Source: Pseudomonadota bacterium
GTDB taxonomy: Bacteria > Pseudomonadota > Gammaproteobacteria > Burkholderiales > Burkholderiaceae_C
Length of the DNA stretch: 36,504 nucleotides
NCBI GenBank assembly: GCA_019351955.1
Contig: JABBOE010000024.1
Location: forward strand, 1 to 36,504
Reading direction: 5' to 3'
Below the pieces are notes generated by a model. The model was not told where the DNA came from. It did not search any database and saw only the letters and a list, made by a program, of their open reading frames with translations. Positions 1 through 8,611 of this stretch are shown piece after piece. Positions within the stretch are counted from its first letter, which is position 1. Every line of letters begins with the position of its first letter. The position numbers and the translations under genes are program-made.

Positions 1-395
1 ATGGTGCCCAGCAATCCGAGCAGCGGGGCCAGCGTGACGATCGTGTCGAGCGCCCACAACCCGCGGTCCACGCGCGGAGCCTGGTCCATCACAGCCTCTT
101 CGAGCAAATTGGAGAAATGCTCGAGCGAGTCGTCCATGCTGTGGCTCAGGGCCATGGCGACGACTTGGGAGGCGGGCGCGTCAGGCTGGGCCTGCACTTG
201 GGCTTCCAGTGCGCGGGAGTCGACACGGGTATGGCTCTTGAGTTCGTACACCCAGATCCTGCACTGGCCCTGCATGCGCGACAGCGCCCAGAAGCGTTCA
301 ATGGCCACGGCAAGCGCTACGAGCAGAAGCACGGCCATGAGGTAGAGGATGCCGCCCGACATGCGGGCGATATGGGCAATGGTGTCAACGGACAT
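1..395 (-). CDS. exbB: ExbB/MotA/TolQ-family proton channel (partial, 3' end outside window)
   Basis: The minus-strand frame starts at ATG 393-395 and runs off the window after about 131 codons. A GGAG sequence lies about 8 nt upstream of the ATG. The protein opens with a short periplasmic stretch, then a strong membrane helix (LYLMAVLLLVALAVAIERFW, residues about 17-36) followed by a basic, helical cytoplasmic region. The visible end, TLAPLLGLLGTM, is the typical start of the conserved MotA/TolQ/ExbB channel core. ExbB forms the inner-membrane proton channel that, with ExbD, energises TonB. It lies downstream of and in the same direction as a TonB-dependent receptor, which favours ExbB over TolQ. 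exbD and tonB may follow outside the window. Family assignment is firm; the exact paralogue is inferred. Confidence 0.85.
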   Translation of the reverse strand, partial: MSVDTIAHIARMSGGILYLMAVLLLVALAVAIERFWALSRMQGQCRIWVYELKSHTRVDSRALEAQVQAQPDAPASQVVAMALSHSMDDSLEHFSNLLEEAVMDQAPRVDRGLWALDTIVTLAPLLGLLGT

Positions 396-494
396 GGTGA
401 AACTCCAGACAAGATGAATGCGCGGTAGCCAGTGGCATGCTGGTTGGGGGCCGTTCAAAGGACCGGGCGGCGCAAGGTCGGCGCCCCGTCAAAG

Positions 495-530
495 GCAACT
501 CAACCCCGCGACCCATGGGGGTTGAGTTGC
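495..530 (-). terminator. Perfect 13-bp inverted repeat after the receptor gene; possible terminator or attenuator
   Basis: GCAACTCAACCCC (495-507) pairs perfectly with GGGGTTGAGTTGC (518-530) across a 10-nt loop. It sits 45 bp past the receptor stop codon and 100 bp before the exbB start. Read on the minus strand, the stem is followed only by CTTT and then GACGG, so the U tract is poor. It may be a rho-independent terminator, a partial attenuator lowering exbB expression relative to the receptor, or an mRNA-stabilising hairpin. Confidence 0.45.
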
Positions 531-574
531 GCCACGCCGCAGCGCGTACGTCGAGCGCGTCGGCAGATCCCATC

Positions 575-2926
575 TCACTGGAACGGCACGGAGAAGTTCA
601 ACATCAGGCTTCGGCCCGGCACGGTCCAGAACAGCGGTACGTTATTGGCGGTGTAGCCGGCCAGAGCGTAGAGATCGTTGTTATCAAACACATTGAAGAC
701 CTGCACGCCGATCTTGGTTCCGTGCGGGACCACTTCCGAGCCCTGCACGGTGTAGTTCAGCGCCAGGTTGGTCACGCTGTAGCTCTTGAGCGGATAGAGC
801 TCGGTGCTGCCCGGCGACGACCCTGTGACATCCCCGGAGCGTGAGCCGACGAATTTGGTCACGGCCGATGCATACCAGGCGCCACGGTTGTAGATCAGGC
901 CCAGTGCCCCTGTCGTCTTGGGGACGCCGGCAACTTGCAGGCCGGAGGAGTCGACCTTGGCGCTGTTGTAAGACGCGTTTCCATACACGCTCACGCCGCT
1001 GCCGACGTAGTAGGTCGCTTCGCCCTCGACGCCTTTGTACTTCGTGCCGCCCTGGTTGTAGAAGATCGTGTTGCCGGCGATCGTCTTCTTATTGACCTGG
1101 TTGCTGAAGTCGATCGAGTACAGATCGCCGGACAGCGTTAGGCGCTGGGACTTCCACGTCGTGCCAACCTGGTAGTTCGTGGTTTCCTCTGGCGCCAGAC
1201 CCTGATCGCTGATGGTTGGGTTGGTGACGAAAAACACGTTCAGATTGGGCGCCAGGAAGCCCTTTGCGGCCTGGAAGTAGGCACTCCAGTTTGGTGCGAT
1301 CGCATAGTGCACGTCCACCGCGGGAAGCGCCTTGCCCCAGCTTTGCGCATAGTTCAGCGGGGAGTTGGTCTTCTGATTGACTGGCGCATCGATGGTGCGG
1401 CGGAAGTACGCATATTTCAGGCCGGGCGTGACCGTCAGGCTGGGGGTGACCGTCCAGGCGTATTCGACGTAGGGCTGGGCCTGCACCAGGGTGTCATACA
1501 TCAGGCGGTCGGTAGCGGCCAGAGTCGTGGCAGCGTTGTAGGCGCCTCCGTTGGTCCAGTCGATCTCATACTGGTAGCGGTCGTTAGTCTGGTGGTCAGC
1601 CCACAAACCGTACTTCAACGTGCCCTGACCGAGCTGCTGCGACATGCGAAGGATGTCGCCCCACGAGCGGTAGTTCATCTGCATCTTTTGGCCAGGCACG
1701 TTGTTGGCGCCGTAGACCGTCCCATTCGTCGTCGCTGCGCCAGCGGGGAAGGTGCCGTCCCCTGGCGAGCCGGCCGGCCCATTGAGCGTGCCGTACGCAT
1801 AGTTGCCGCCGTTGGGGTCAAGGCCGTTATAGCCGTCGTGGTAGTAGCCGTAGGTGTAGACCTTGTTGTCCAGCTGGACGGCGCCCAGGCTTGTCTTGAG
1901 TCCCAGGTACTCGAAGTCCGTGGAGATGCTGTCGTAGTTGTAGCCGCTGTAGGCTTGGCTCAGCGGGTTGTTGTTCATCCCGTAGTTCGGGCCGAAGACC
2001 TGGATTTGCCCCGGCAGGCCGCTGGTCCCGTTGTTGGGATCGACGTAGGGGAAGGATGTGGCGCCCAGCGAGAAGTGCTGGGTCAGATCGTTCTTCATCG
2101 CTACGAGTGTCAGCAGCGAGCTGTCGCCCACCGGCTTCTGGGCCTTGAAAAACAGGTTCTGGCGCCGCAGCCCGGTGCCTGTAAGGTAGCCGTCGCTCTT
2201 GAGTTGTCGGTAATCGAAGAAGGCGCGAAGGTCACCGTAGTTTTTCATCACCCCGGTGTCGAACTCGGCGCCGAGAAGTTTGGTGTTGAAACTGCCGAAG
2301 GTGCCGTACAAGGTCGTCGTGGGTACGTCCAGGGGATCCTTGGACCTCACCTTGACGCTGCCGCCGAAAGTCGCCGGGCCGAGGTTGCTGGCATCGCCGG
2401 GGCCACGGTCGACGACAACCTGGCCGATGTCCTGCGGCATGAAGTAGGAGGTCGAGTGGTGGGTGAAGTCGTTCGAATCCCCCCATGGAATGCCGTCGAA
2501 AGTGACGTTGTACTGGCCATCCTGGAAGCCACGGATGGTCGGGCCACCCTGCGACTCCATCAGGCCCGGACCATTGGGGTCCACGCTGACCACGCTGGGG
2601 GCGATGCTGATGATGTCGGTGTAGTTCGCGGCAGAGCCGTCGGTGTTTTGGATGACGTGCTGGCTGATAATGGACTGCGGCTGCTTTGCGGCGAGTGAGC
2701 CCTGGGTAATGGCTTGGTGGGGCGCGCTTTCCTGCTTTGCCTTCTCATGCTGGGCAGCGGTCATCCGGGACGCGCCCGAGGCGCCCGCCTGGACGCTGCC
2801 AAGATCGGTCGGCGCGTTCTGAGCAAAGGCAACAATTGGCGTAGCCAACATGGCCGCAAGCAGCGCCTGCGCCAGAAGGCTGGGCTTGAAAGCGGGCACC
2901 ATGGGCGCCGTCATCGGGTCTTGCAT
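575..2926 (-). CDS. TonB-dependent outer-membrane receptor
   Basis: 783 residues. The start at ATG 2924-2926 is chosen because GGAGG (2932-2936 on the plus strand as CCTCC) lies 5 nt upstream and a signal peptide follows at once: a hydrophobic stretch ending in IVAFA, with likely cleavage after residue 35. The open frame extends further upstream, but that part is basic and has no export signal. After a TonB-box-like LGSVQ segment comes a plug domain (about residues 85-200, with TIRGFQDGQYNVTFDGIPWG) and then a long beta barrel rich in Tyr, Asn and Gly that ends LMLNFSVPFQ. Such receptors import siderophores, vitamins, metals or oligosaccharides using TonB-ExbBD energy. The substrate cannot be read from the sequence. 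An atypical OmpR-like regulator is encoded just upstream and exbB just downstream. Confidence 0.92.
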   Translation of the reverse strand: MQDPMTAPMVPAFKPSLLAQALLAAMLATPIVAFAQNAPTDLGSVQAGASGASRMTAAQHEKAKQESAPHQAITQGSLAAKQPQSIISQHVIQNTDGSAANYTDIISIAPSVVSVDPNGPGLMESQGGPTIRGFQDGQYNVTFDGIPWGDSNDFTHHSTSYFMPQDIGQVVVDRGPGDASNLGPATFGGSVKVRSKDPLDVPTTTLYGTFGSFNTKLLGAEFDTGVMKNYGDLRAFFDYRQLKSDGYLTGTGLRRQNLFFKAQKPVGDSSLLTLVAMKNDLTQHFSLGATSFPYVDPNNGTSGLPGQIQVFGPNYGMNNNPLSQAYSGYNYDSISTDFEYLGLKTSLGAVQLDNKVYTYGYYHDGYNGLDPNGGNYAYGTLNGPAGSPGDGTFPAGAATTNGTVYGANNVPGQKMQMNYRSWGDILRMSQQLGQGTLKYGLWADHQTNDRYQYEIDWTNGGAYNAATTLAATDRLMYDTLVQAQPYVEYAWTVTPSLTVTPGLKYAYFRRTIDAPVNQKTNSPLNYAQSWGKALPAVDVHYAIAPNWSAYFQAAKGFLAPNLNVFFVTNPTISDQGLAPEETTNYQVGTTWKSQRLTLSGDLYSIDFSNQVNKKTIAGNTIFYNQGGTKYKGVEGEATYYVGSGVSVYGNASYNSAKVDSSGLQVAGVPKTTGALGLIYNRGAWYASAVTKFVGSRSGDVTGSSPGSTELYPLKSYSVTNLALNYTVQGSEVVPHGTKIGVQVFNVFDNNDLYALAGYTANNVPLFWTVPGRSLMLNFSVPFQ

Positions 2927-3172
2927 GTAATCCTCCAGAATGGGTCGGGTTCGACTTGTCCGTGAGATCCGATGTCTCACGGCTGCAAACCGCCATTCGA
3001 GGGCCGTCGCGTGACTGTCACGAGACAAAATCCTGACGGATTCCTGTCCGCGGCTGATCCTTGTGTGTCGAAATATTGCGGCATGATGGCCAAGCTCTGA
3101 TGTGCCACTGGCTGTGAGCCTCACCCGATTCCGTCACCGGACGGGCTTTCCGATCGTCCGCAACGCAGTGGC

Positions 3173-3913
3173 TCATAGCGCGTCGCCTCGCGCGTGGGGA
3201 AGACCATCGGACCATCGATAGCCGCTCCCATGGACCGTTTGCACATGGTCATGCAGGCCCAGCGGTCGCAAGGCGCGGCGCAGGCGGCCGATGGCCGTGT
3301 GCAGCGTGTCGTGGTGGGCGCGCGCCGGAATGTCCATCGCCACGCGCAGGGCTTGAGGGCTTTGCACGTGACCGGAGTGTGCGGCAAGCGCCCACAGCAA
3401 GTGGAAGATCTGCGGCGGCAGCATCAGCGTGCGCATTTGCCCCTGGACTTCGGCCTGAATCGTGCGCCCCTGACCGTCGAGGCGCGCGTGGGTGTTTAAT
3501 TGCAACCAACCGGCGGGTTGGGGTGCGATGCGCTCGCGTAGTCGCGCCAGTTGCGCGCGAATCAATTGAGGTTGGCTGTCAAGCGGCAGCAGAGCGTCGG
3601 CGCCGGCGCGCAAGGCGGCCAGCGCGCCGGGATCGGCGCTATCGGGAAGGAAGACAAGCACGCCGGGGATATGCCCGCCAGGGTCTTGGCGTAACCGCAT
3701 CAGCCAGTCGATCAGTTCGCGCACGTCGTGCCCGCTGACGGCAAGCGCGGCCCAGGCGTCGCCTTCGCGAAGGCGTTGCAAAGACACTTCCGGTGTTACG
3801 GGCTGAGAGTTGGTGTCGCTGCAATCCGAGGAGGACGAAGCAAAGCACACACGAAGGACGGAGTGTTTGGTCGGGGAATTCACTGGAACGTGCGACGGCG
3901 CATCGATGCCCAC
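3173..3913 (-). CDS. OmpR/PhoB-type winged-helix regulator with a degenerate receiver domain
   Basis: 246 residues from GTG 3911-3913; the start is uncertain because no clear ribosome site is visible, and a GTG about 11 codons later is possible. The C-terminal third is a winged-helix Trans_Reg_C domain (HHDTLHTAIGRLRRALRPLG, then VQTVHGSGYRW). The N-terminal domain has receiver-like layout: hydrophobic strands, VLVFLPD in place of the usual LTA strand, and LRAGADALLPLDS in place of [10 protein letters not shown]. It lacks a recognisable phospho-acceptor Asp (the strand reads WAALAVSGHD), the acidic pair and the conserved Lys. It is probably not controlled by phosphotransfer, and no partner kinase is adjacent. 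It lies 246 bp upstream of the TonB-dependent receptor in the same direction, so it is a candidate regulator of that gene. Function beyond DNA binding is unknown. Confidence 0.75.
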   Translation of the reverse strand: MGIDAPSHVPVNSPTKHSVLRVCFASSSSDCSDTNSQPVTPEVSLQRLREGDAWAALAVSGHDVRELIDWLMRLRQDPGGHIPGVLVFLPDSADPGALAALRAGADALLPLDSQPQLIRAQLARLRERIAPQPAGWLQLNTHARLDGQGRTIQAEVQGQMRTLMLPPQIFHLLWALAAHSGHVQSPQALRVAMDIPARAHHDTLHTAIGRLRRALRPLGLHDHVQTVHGSGYRWSDGLPHARGDAL

Positions 3914-4185
3914 CGGCAGGTGGGTTCCAGGTCCGAAGGCGTATTACGACAGCCTCATTACAGCGCTTGCATATGACAAAAGGATGACGGCCTCGTCGCG
4001 CCGGGAGGGGCACGCCTGGACTCTGGAGAGTCTGCGGGACGAGGCCCAGCGACACGCTGGTGCAGCACCGTGCCATCATGCAGTCACCACCACCACGAGC
4101 GACGCTACGCCATGCACCGGCTCCGTCGGGAGCACGTTGGCGCGCGCTGAACCACGCACTGGAACGGCAAAGCCGTGTGAGGGGA

Positions 4186-5589
4186 CTACGTCCAGGAGCG
4201 AGCCGCTCGAAGGTGCATCACGAAACACGTCGTCCCGTGCGTTGATGTTACCGAGACATCACCTCCGTGAGCTTCGACGATCGATTTGACGATAGCCAGC
4301 CCCAATCCTGCGCCTTCGCCGCGACGTTGGCGTGAAGGATCAACCCGGTAGAAGCGCTCGAAAAGGTGCCCCAGGTGTTCAGGCGCAATGTCTGGACCCG
4401 GGTTGCAGACGTTGACGGTGACCCGCTGGCCGTTCTGCGACAGACTTACGATGATCGAGCGGCCTGATGGTGTGTAGCGGATCGCATTGGTAATCAAGTT
4501 GCTGAGTGCTCGGCGCAACATCGAGCGGTCACCATCGACCGAACTGGCCCCGCCTTCGAGTTCGAGCCCCACCTTGCGGTCCTCCGCCCAAGCCTCGAAG
4601 TAGTCGAACAGTGCCCGCACTTCGACCGCGAGATCAACGCCCTCAGTGTGCTGTTTTGTCAGACCCTGCTCGGCCTGGGCCAGAAACAACATGTCGCTGA
4701 TCATCGATCCCATGCGCTCAAATTCCTCGAGGTTCGAATAAAGGACTTCGCGATAGGCCTCAACGTCACGCGCCATGGACAGCGCAACCTGTGTGTGCGT
4801 CGTCAGGTTGGTGACAGGGGTGCGCAGCTCGTGGGCAATGTCCGCAGACACATCCCGCAGGCGCAGAAAACTCTGCTCAATGCGCGTCAACATCGCGTTG
4901 AAGGCGATCACAAGATCAGCCAACTCAATCGGAACCTGTTGGGGATTCAGACGCACATGAAGTCGATCGGTCGTCATCTCACGCATGCGGGCGCTGATGC
5001 GACGAAGCGGCGCGTGTGCCTGCTGCACAGCGAGGCGTGCCACGAACACGCTGACGAGGCTTGCCAGCAGCGTTCCCGCCCACAGCGCTTCCTGCAACTG
5101 CAGCAGATATTGCAGATGAAAGTCGATGGTCGTGGCCACGGCCACGGTGTCACGACCGCTGCGCAATACCGCACCACGGTAAGTGTGTTGTGGCGTTTTC
5201 CAGACCACAAGCGTATCCAGATCGAGGCGCTCAGCCGGAGGAATTCCCCGCATCAGCGCGGAAAGCGCAGGCGGCGTCGTCTCGTAGAGTTGGTGGCCGC
5301 TGGCGTCCAGCACAAGCACATCAACATTGTGACTTCCGGCCACCGCTTCGGCCAGTTTGCGTTGGTCAGACGCGCCGTTCGTTGCCCGATTCATTGGCTT
5401 GAGTGCTGCACGGACCGACTGCCACGTGCCCTGAAGCTCGACAAGGTCCATCTGCGCGAAATGCCGTTCGATCGAACGCTCGATGCCCCAGGCTGCGAGC
5501 AGGAACATCGTCGTCGTCGCGAGCCCAACCAAAAGTGTGACGCGTACTGCCAGGGACGTCGGGCGACGCCCCCCATCTTCAGGGTGCAT
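4186..5589 (-). CDS. CusS/CopS-like heavy-metal sensor histidine kinase
   Basis: 467 residues. Order: an N-terminal membrane helix (about 20-38), a periplasmic sensor region of about 125 residues, a second membrane helix (about 165-185), HAMP ([12 protein letters not shown] onward), an H-box with the phospho-acceptor His in [14 protein letters not shown], the N-box [13 protein letters not shown], and ATPase glycine boxes ([30 protein letters not shown]). Layout and H-box match the CusS/SilS/CopS/CztS family, which senses periplasmic copper, silver, zinc or cadmium and phosphorylates a CusR-type regulator. The start ATG overlaps the end of the response-regulator gene by 11 nt, so the two are co-transcribed and probably translationally coupled. 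The metal cannot be told from the sequence. No efflux RND genes are in view; the nearest likely target is the Spy-like gene upstream. Confidence 0.9.
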   Translation of the reverse strand: MHPEDGGRRPTSLAVRVTLLVGLATTTMFLLAAWGIERSIERHFAQMDLVELQGTWQSVRAALKPMNRATNGASDQRKLAEAVAGSHNVDVLVLDASGHQLYETTPPALSALMRGIPPAERLDLDTLVVWKTPQHTYRGAVLRSGRDTVAVATTIDFHLQYLLQLQEALWAGTLLASLVSVFVARLAVQQAHAPLRRISARMREMTTDRLHVRLNPQQVPIELADLVIAFNAMLTRIEQSFLRLRDVSADIAHELRTPVTNLTTHTQVALSMARDVEAYREVLYSNLEEFERMGSMISDMLFLAQAEQGLTKQHTEGVDLAVEVRALFDYFEAWAEDRKVGLELEGGASSVDGDRSMLRRALSNLITNAIRYTPSGRSIIVSLSQNGQRVTVNVCNPGPDIAPEHLGHLFERFYRVDPSRQRRGEGAGLGLAIVKSIVEAHGGDVSVTSTHGTTCFVMHLRAARSWT

Positions 5590-6262
5590 CGGGCACGTCC
5601 AGGGTGTAGCCCATGCCGCGCACGGTCTGGATCAGTTTGGGCTCGAAGCCCTCGTCGATCTTCGCGCGCAGGCGCCGGATTGCGACGTCGATCACGTTCG
5701 TGTCGCTGTCAAAGTTCATGTCCCACACTTGGGAAGCAATCAAGGAACGGGGCAGCACCTCGCCCCGGCGGCGGATCAGAAGTTCGAGGAGCGCGAATTC
5801 CTTGCTGCTGAGGGAAATGCGTGTACCGCCTCTGGCGGCGCGGCGACGTGGCAGGTCGAGAATCAGATCGGCGACCTGAAGGGACTCTGTCGGTGGCGTG
5901 CTACGACCACGGCGTAACAGCGTGCGCACGCGCGCAAGCAGTTCAGTAAAGGCGAATGGCTTGACAAGATAGTCATCGGCCCCCAGTTCGAGCCCCTTGA
6001 CCCGATCTTCGACGCGATCGCGCGCAGTCAGGAACATCACCGGCGTGTCGTTTCCACTCTCGCGCAGCGAGCGCAAGATGCGCCAGCCGTCAACGTCGGG
6101 AAGCATGATGTCAAGCACGATCAGATCGTATGCCATGGCCATTGCCTGATGCTGGCCATCCAAGCCGCTGCGTGCCCAGTCCACGATGAATCCGGACTCG
6201 GTGAGTCCCTGCTTGAGATACGAGCCAGTCTTGATTTCATCCTCGACAAGCAGCAGTTTCAT
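5579..6262 (-). CDS. CusR/CopR-like heavy-metal response regulator
   Basis: 227 residues from ATG 6260-6262. An in-frame TTG precedes it, but GGGGA lies 7 nt before the ATG, so the ATG is preferred. The receiver domain is complete: acidic residues in LLLVEDE, phospho-acceptor Asp in [15 protein letters not shown], Thr/Ala in MFLTARD and Lys in [10 protein letters not shown]. The C-terminal winged-helix DNA-binding domain ends in [19 protein letters not shown] and [15 protein letters not shown]. Length and motifs fit the CusR/CopR/IrlR heavy-metal regulator family. It is the first gene of a pair with the downstream histidine kinase (11-nt overlap). Expected role: when phosphorylated, activate metal-detoxification promoters, possibly including that of the SHOCT-Spy operon 0.6 kb upstream. 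Confidence 0.92.
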   Translation of the reverse strand: MKLLLVEDEIKTGSYLKQGLTESGFIVDWARSGLDGQHQAMAMAYDLIVLDIMLPDVDGWRILRSLRESGNDTPVMFLTARDRVEDRVKGLELGADDYLVKPFAFTELLARVRTLLRRGRSTPPTESLQVADLILDLPRRRAARGGTRISLSSKEFALLELLIRRRGEVLPRSLIASQVWDMNFDSDTNVIDVAIRRLRAKIDEGFEPKLIQTVRGMGYTLDVPDAP

Positions 6263-6894
6263 CAACGTTCCCCGACAAAGTGAGAGCCTTCATTTTTGCC
6301 TTTATTGCCTCACTCTAGCGGCAACGCCAACGGCAGGCCGAATGGAGTGTGAGATTTTTGCAAACAGCAAAGTTGCTCTGGCAAGGCGCCGTCTGAACTG
6401 TTTCTTCCGCGATCCCGGTGGGGCTGAATTCCGCCGGGAACTGAGTGGCAAGCTCCTATGGTGTGGGAGAGTCGTCTTGCGTGCCACCGCTAAACACGAG
6501 CCGCACCTGACCCTGTTGTGAGCCAGCGGCAAACGACGGGCGCCAAACGCCGGGCTGCTTTGCGCACCCGACGCGCGGCTTCGAGGACGGCGCCGTGCGT
6601 GTCACACCGTTCACGATGTGCCAAGCGCCGTATGTGCGCGGTGAGCCGGCCAAGGGCGCGGGGCAGCCATGCCCCCGGAGACAGCAGCCCGCCGGTGGCC
6701 ATCAGGGGACGGCACCGGCCCGCGTCTGAGCCGCTCGGGATTCTCGGGCGCCGACCTCGGGAGGATGTCCAAACACCGCTTATCCAGATCGCCGTCAACA
6801 GGCCATGGCGGATTCAACCCGTCGATGCAACGGCCCGGCGTGAACCTTGTGAGTTGTCTTCAGTGTCAACCCCAAGGTCACCCGTGTACTGTGT
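6263..6894. other. 632-bp gap with no convincing gene
   Basis: Between the response-regulator start and the Spy-like stop. Short open frames exist on both strands, but they are Arg-rich, typical of antisense or non-coding high-GC DNA, and show no recognised motif or ribosome site. About 40-75 bp before the regulator start the minus strand is locally AT-rich and repeats a GGC-A-rich unit (AGGCAATAAAGGCAAAAATG), a plausible promoter or operator area for the two-component pair. Nothing else is supported. Confidence 0.4.
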
Positions 6895-7581
6895 CTACTG
6901 CGAGCGCCATGGCCTGCCCTGGTGAAGTTTGGCGCGCTGCTCTGGCGTCAGCACGGCGTCCATCTGCTTGATCGCCTCCAGATGGTTACGCAACATTTGC
7001 AGGCGCAGGTCCTCCATCGCCTTGGCGGACTTCATTGCCGCGTCAACGTCAATCGTTCCGGCCTCGAAAGCGCGCGAAGACGCCAACATCGCCGCGTGCA
7101 TTTGTGGCATCAATGTCCACTGTTTCTTGAACTGCGCGTCTTCGATCGTCGCAATCTTCTTCTGCTGAGCATCGGTCAAGCCTAGGGCGGCACCTGCTCC
7201 ATGCCTCCTCATGCCGGGGCCCATGCCACAGCTGCCGTAGCCGCCGCCCATCATCCACGGACCCATGCCATTGCCGCCGTAACCACCCCCCATCATCCAG
7301 GGGGCGCCGTAACCGAAGCCTCGTGCGTGTGATCCAGGGCCATAGCCGCCCGGCCCGCCTCGGTGATAGCCTGCTCCGGGGCCGTATCCACCACCGTCCG
7401 GAGCATTGCCCCACGGACCATTGCCACCCATCATGCCAGGCCCCATTCCGTATCCGGGCCCATGGGCGGGGGCTGCAGAGCTGGCCGGCTCGGCTGCGTG
7501 CGTAGCGACAAAGCCGCCCGCGGCCAAGGCCAGGGCCAGCGCAGGTGTGGCAACGAGTGCACGCATGGTTTGCTTGTTCAT
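6895..7581 (-). CDS. Spy/CpxP/ZraP-like periplasmic LTXXQ protein, Gly/Met-rich
   Basis: 228 residues, with an ideal ribosome site (AAGGAG, 7 nt before ATG 7579-7581). A signal peptide (about residues 1-29, ending FVATHA) is followed by a low-complexity region (about 40-130) very rich in Gly, Met, Pro, Tyr and Trp, including two copies of PWMMGGGYG. The C-terminal helical part carries two LTXXQ motifs (LTDAQQ and LTPEQ), the hallmark of the Spy/CpxP/ZraP family. These are periplasmic chaperones and metal-binding stress proteins induced by envelope damage, copper or zinc. The Met-rich stretch suggests soft-metal binding (inference). It is the second gene after the SHOCT protein (70-bp spacer), and its neighbour is a CusRS-like pair, a likely regulator. 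Confidence 0.88.
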   Translation of the reverse strand: MNKQTMRALVATPALALALAAGGFVATHAAEPASSAAPAHGPGYGMGPGMMGGNGPWGNAPDGGGYGPGAGYHRGGPGGYGPGSHARGFGYGAPWMMGGGYGGNGMGPWMMGGGYGSCGMGPGMRRHGAGAALGLTDAQQKKIATIEDAQFKKQWTLMPQMHAAMLASSRAFEAGTIDVDAAMKSAKAMEDLRLQMLRNHLEAIKQMDAVLTPEQRAKLHQGRPWRSQ

Positions 7582-7651
7582 GATGATCTCCTTGTGAAAA
7601 ATGAAAACGCTTGCAAATGGGCCCCGCTACCACAGAGCACGGGAAATGTGA

Positions 7652-7906
7652 TCAGCTATCAAGATCGGCACGTTTGCGCTTGTACTCATCGGTGTCGATT
7701 TCGCCGCGGGCATAGCGCTCGTCCAAAATGTCGCGTGCTCCACGCGTGAGCATTCGACGATCACGGCGATCATCCGCGAACTGTCGGAATACGCCGAACA
7801 GCAAGACAAAGACAACGACGATGATCAGAACCATGAAGATCCAGCCGAAGCCGCCCATCATTCCGTAGCCGTAGCCGAACCCGCCAGGATGGTTGAACCA
7901 CATCAT
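7652..7906 (-). CDS. Small SHOCT-domain membrane protein
   Basis: 84 residues, starting ATG-ATG at 7904-7906 with AGGAGA 7 nt upstream. The N-terminus is short and Gly/Tyr/Phe/Met-rich (GGFGYGYGMMGGFGW), followed by one membrane helix (IFMVLIIVVVFVLLFGVF). The C-terminal segment (ARDILDERYARGEIDTDEYKRK) is a standard SHOCT (short C-terminal) domain. Such proteins are common next to metal-resistance and oxidative-stress genes; their molecular role is not established. The Gly/Tyr/Met-rich start resembles that of the downstream Spy-like protein. Leads a two-gene operon with it. Confidence 0.85.
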   Translation of the reverse strand: MMWFNHPGGFGYGYGMMGGFGWIFMVLIIVVVFVLLFGVFRQFADDRRDRRMLTRGARDILDERYARGEIDTDEYKRKRADLDS

Positions 7907-8611
7907 GATCGTTCTCCTTTTGAAAAATCCTCGCGGAGCAAGCCTGGCGGATAAGTCCCGAAACCGGGATCATTGAATCGCTCACCGGTGTATCACGACC
8001 CGACGCCGCGCGTTGCTGAGGACTGCCCATCCATGTTGGAAACTTTAGACCCTCCATGGTGTCTACTGCGTGACCGTGTGATTACATTCACGTCATCCTC
8101 GCGCCGCGTTACGCACAGGTGCACAACGCCTCGACGGTGCAGCGCTCGACGTTCGCCCTTCAAGCCAGGGTTCCTGGCGTCCATCGGGGCCCAAACCCCA
8201 GACCCGCGCTCGAAAAAGGCGGTCCTGGGCGGTCAGTCCTCCGAAGGCCCCGTCGCAGCAGGGTAGACCCGCACTCTTGACAGAATCCGCCGCCGCGCCA
8301 GAGGTGGGAAAAATTTCAGGCGAGATCACCTGCTTTGGGTCATGCGGCGCTCAGATGACCTGTGTTGGGGATGGCGAATTGGACTGCCATTCGAGGTCGA
8401 TGAGGGTCTGGGCTTGGCCAGCGCAGGGTTGGCGCAAAGCGGCAGTCCCCGTGGAATGCGCGCGGAAGTCGGTCTCGGTGCCCGGCCGGTGACACGGCTT
8501 TCGCACACGAGGTGACGCCGATGCGACTACCCATCGAGTGACACGTTTAGGTCCATGGCATGGGTCGCGACGCGGTGGATTTGTGCCTCCAGGTCGATCC
8601 CGGCAACAGAC
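7907..8611. other. 705-bp gap with no recognised gene
   Basis: Lies upstream of the SHOCT-Spy operon and downstream of the FAD oxidoreductase. Open frames of 60-97 codons occur on both strands, but they share no motif with known families, lack convincing ribosome sites and are rich in Arg/Ser. A small hairpin TCCCG-AAAC-CGGGA lies near 7956-7969, just upstream of the SHOCT gene, and may belong to its promoter or leader. The region may contain decayed coding sequence, but I cannot identify it. Confidence 0.4.

Noticed and set aside
1307-2698. 463-codon plus-strand frame
   Set aside because: Antisense to the TonB-dependent receptor; composition is a mirror of that gene and no family motif is present.
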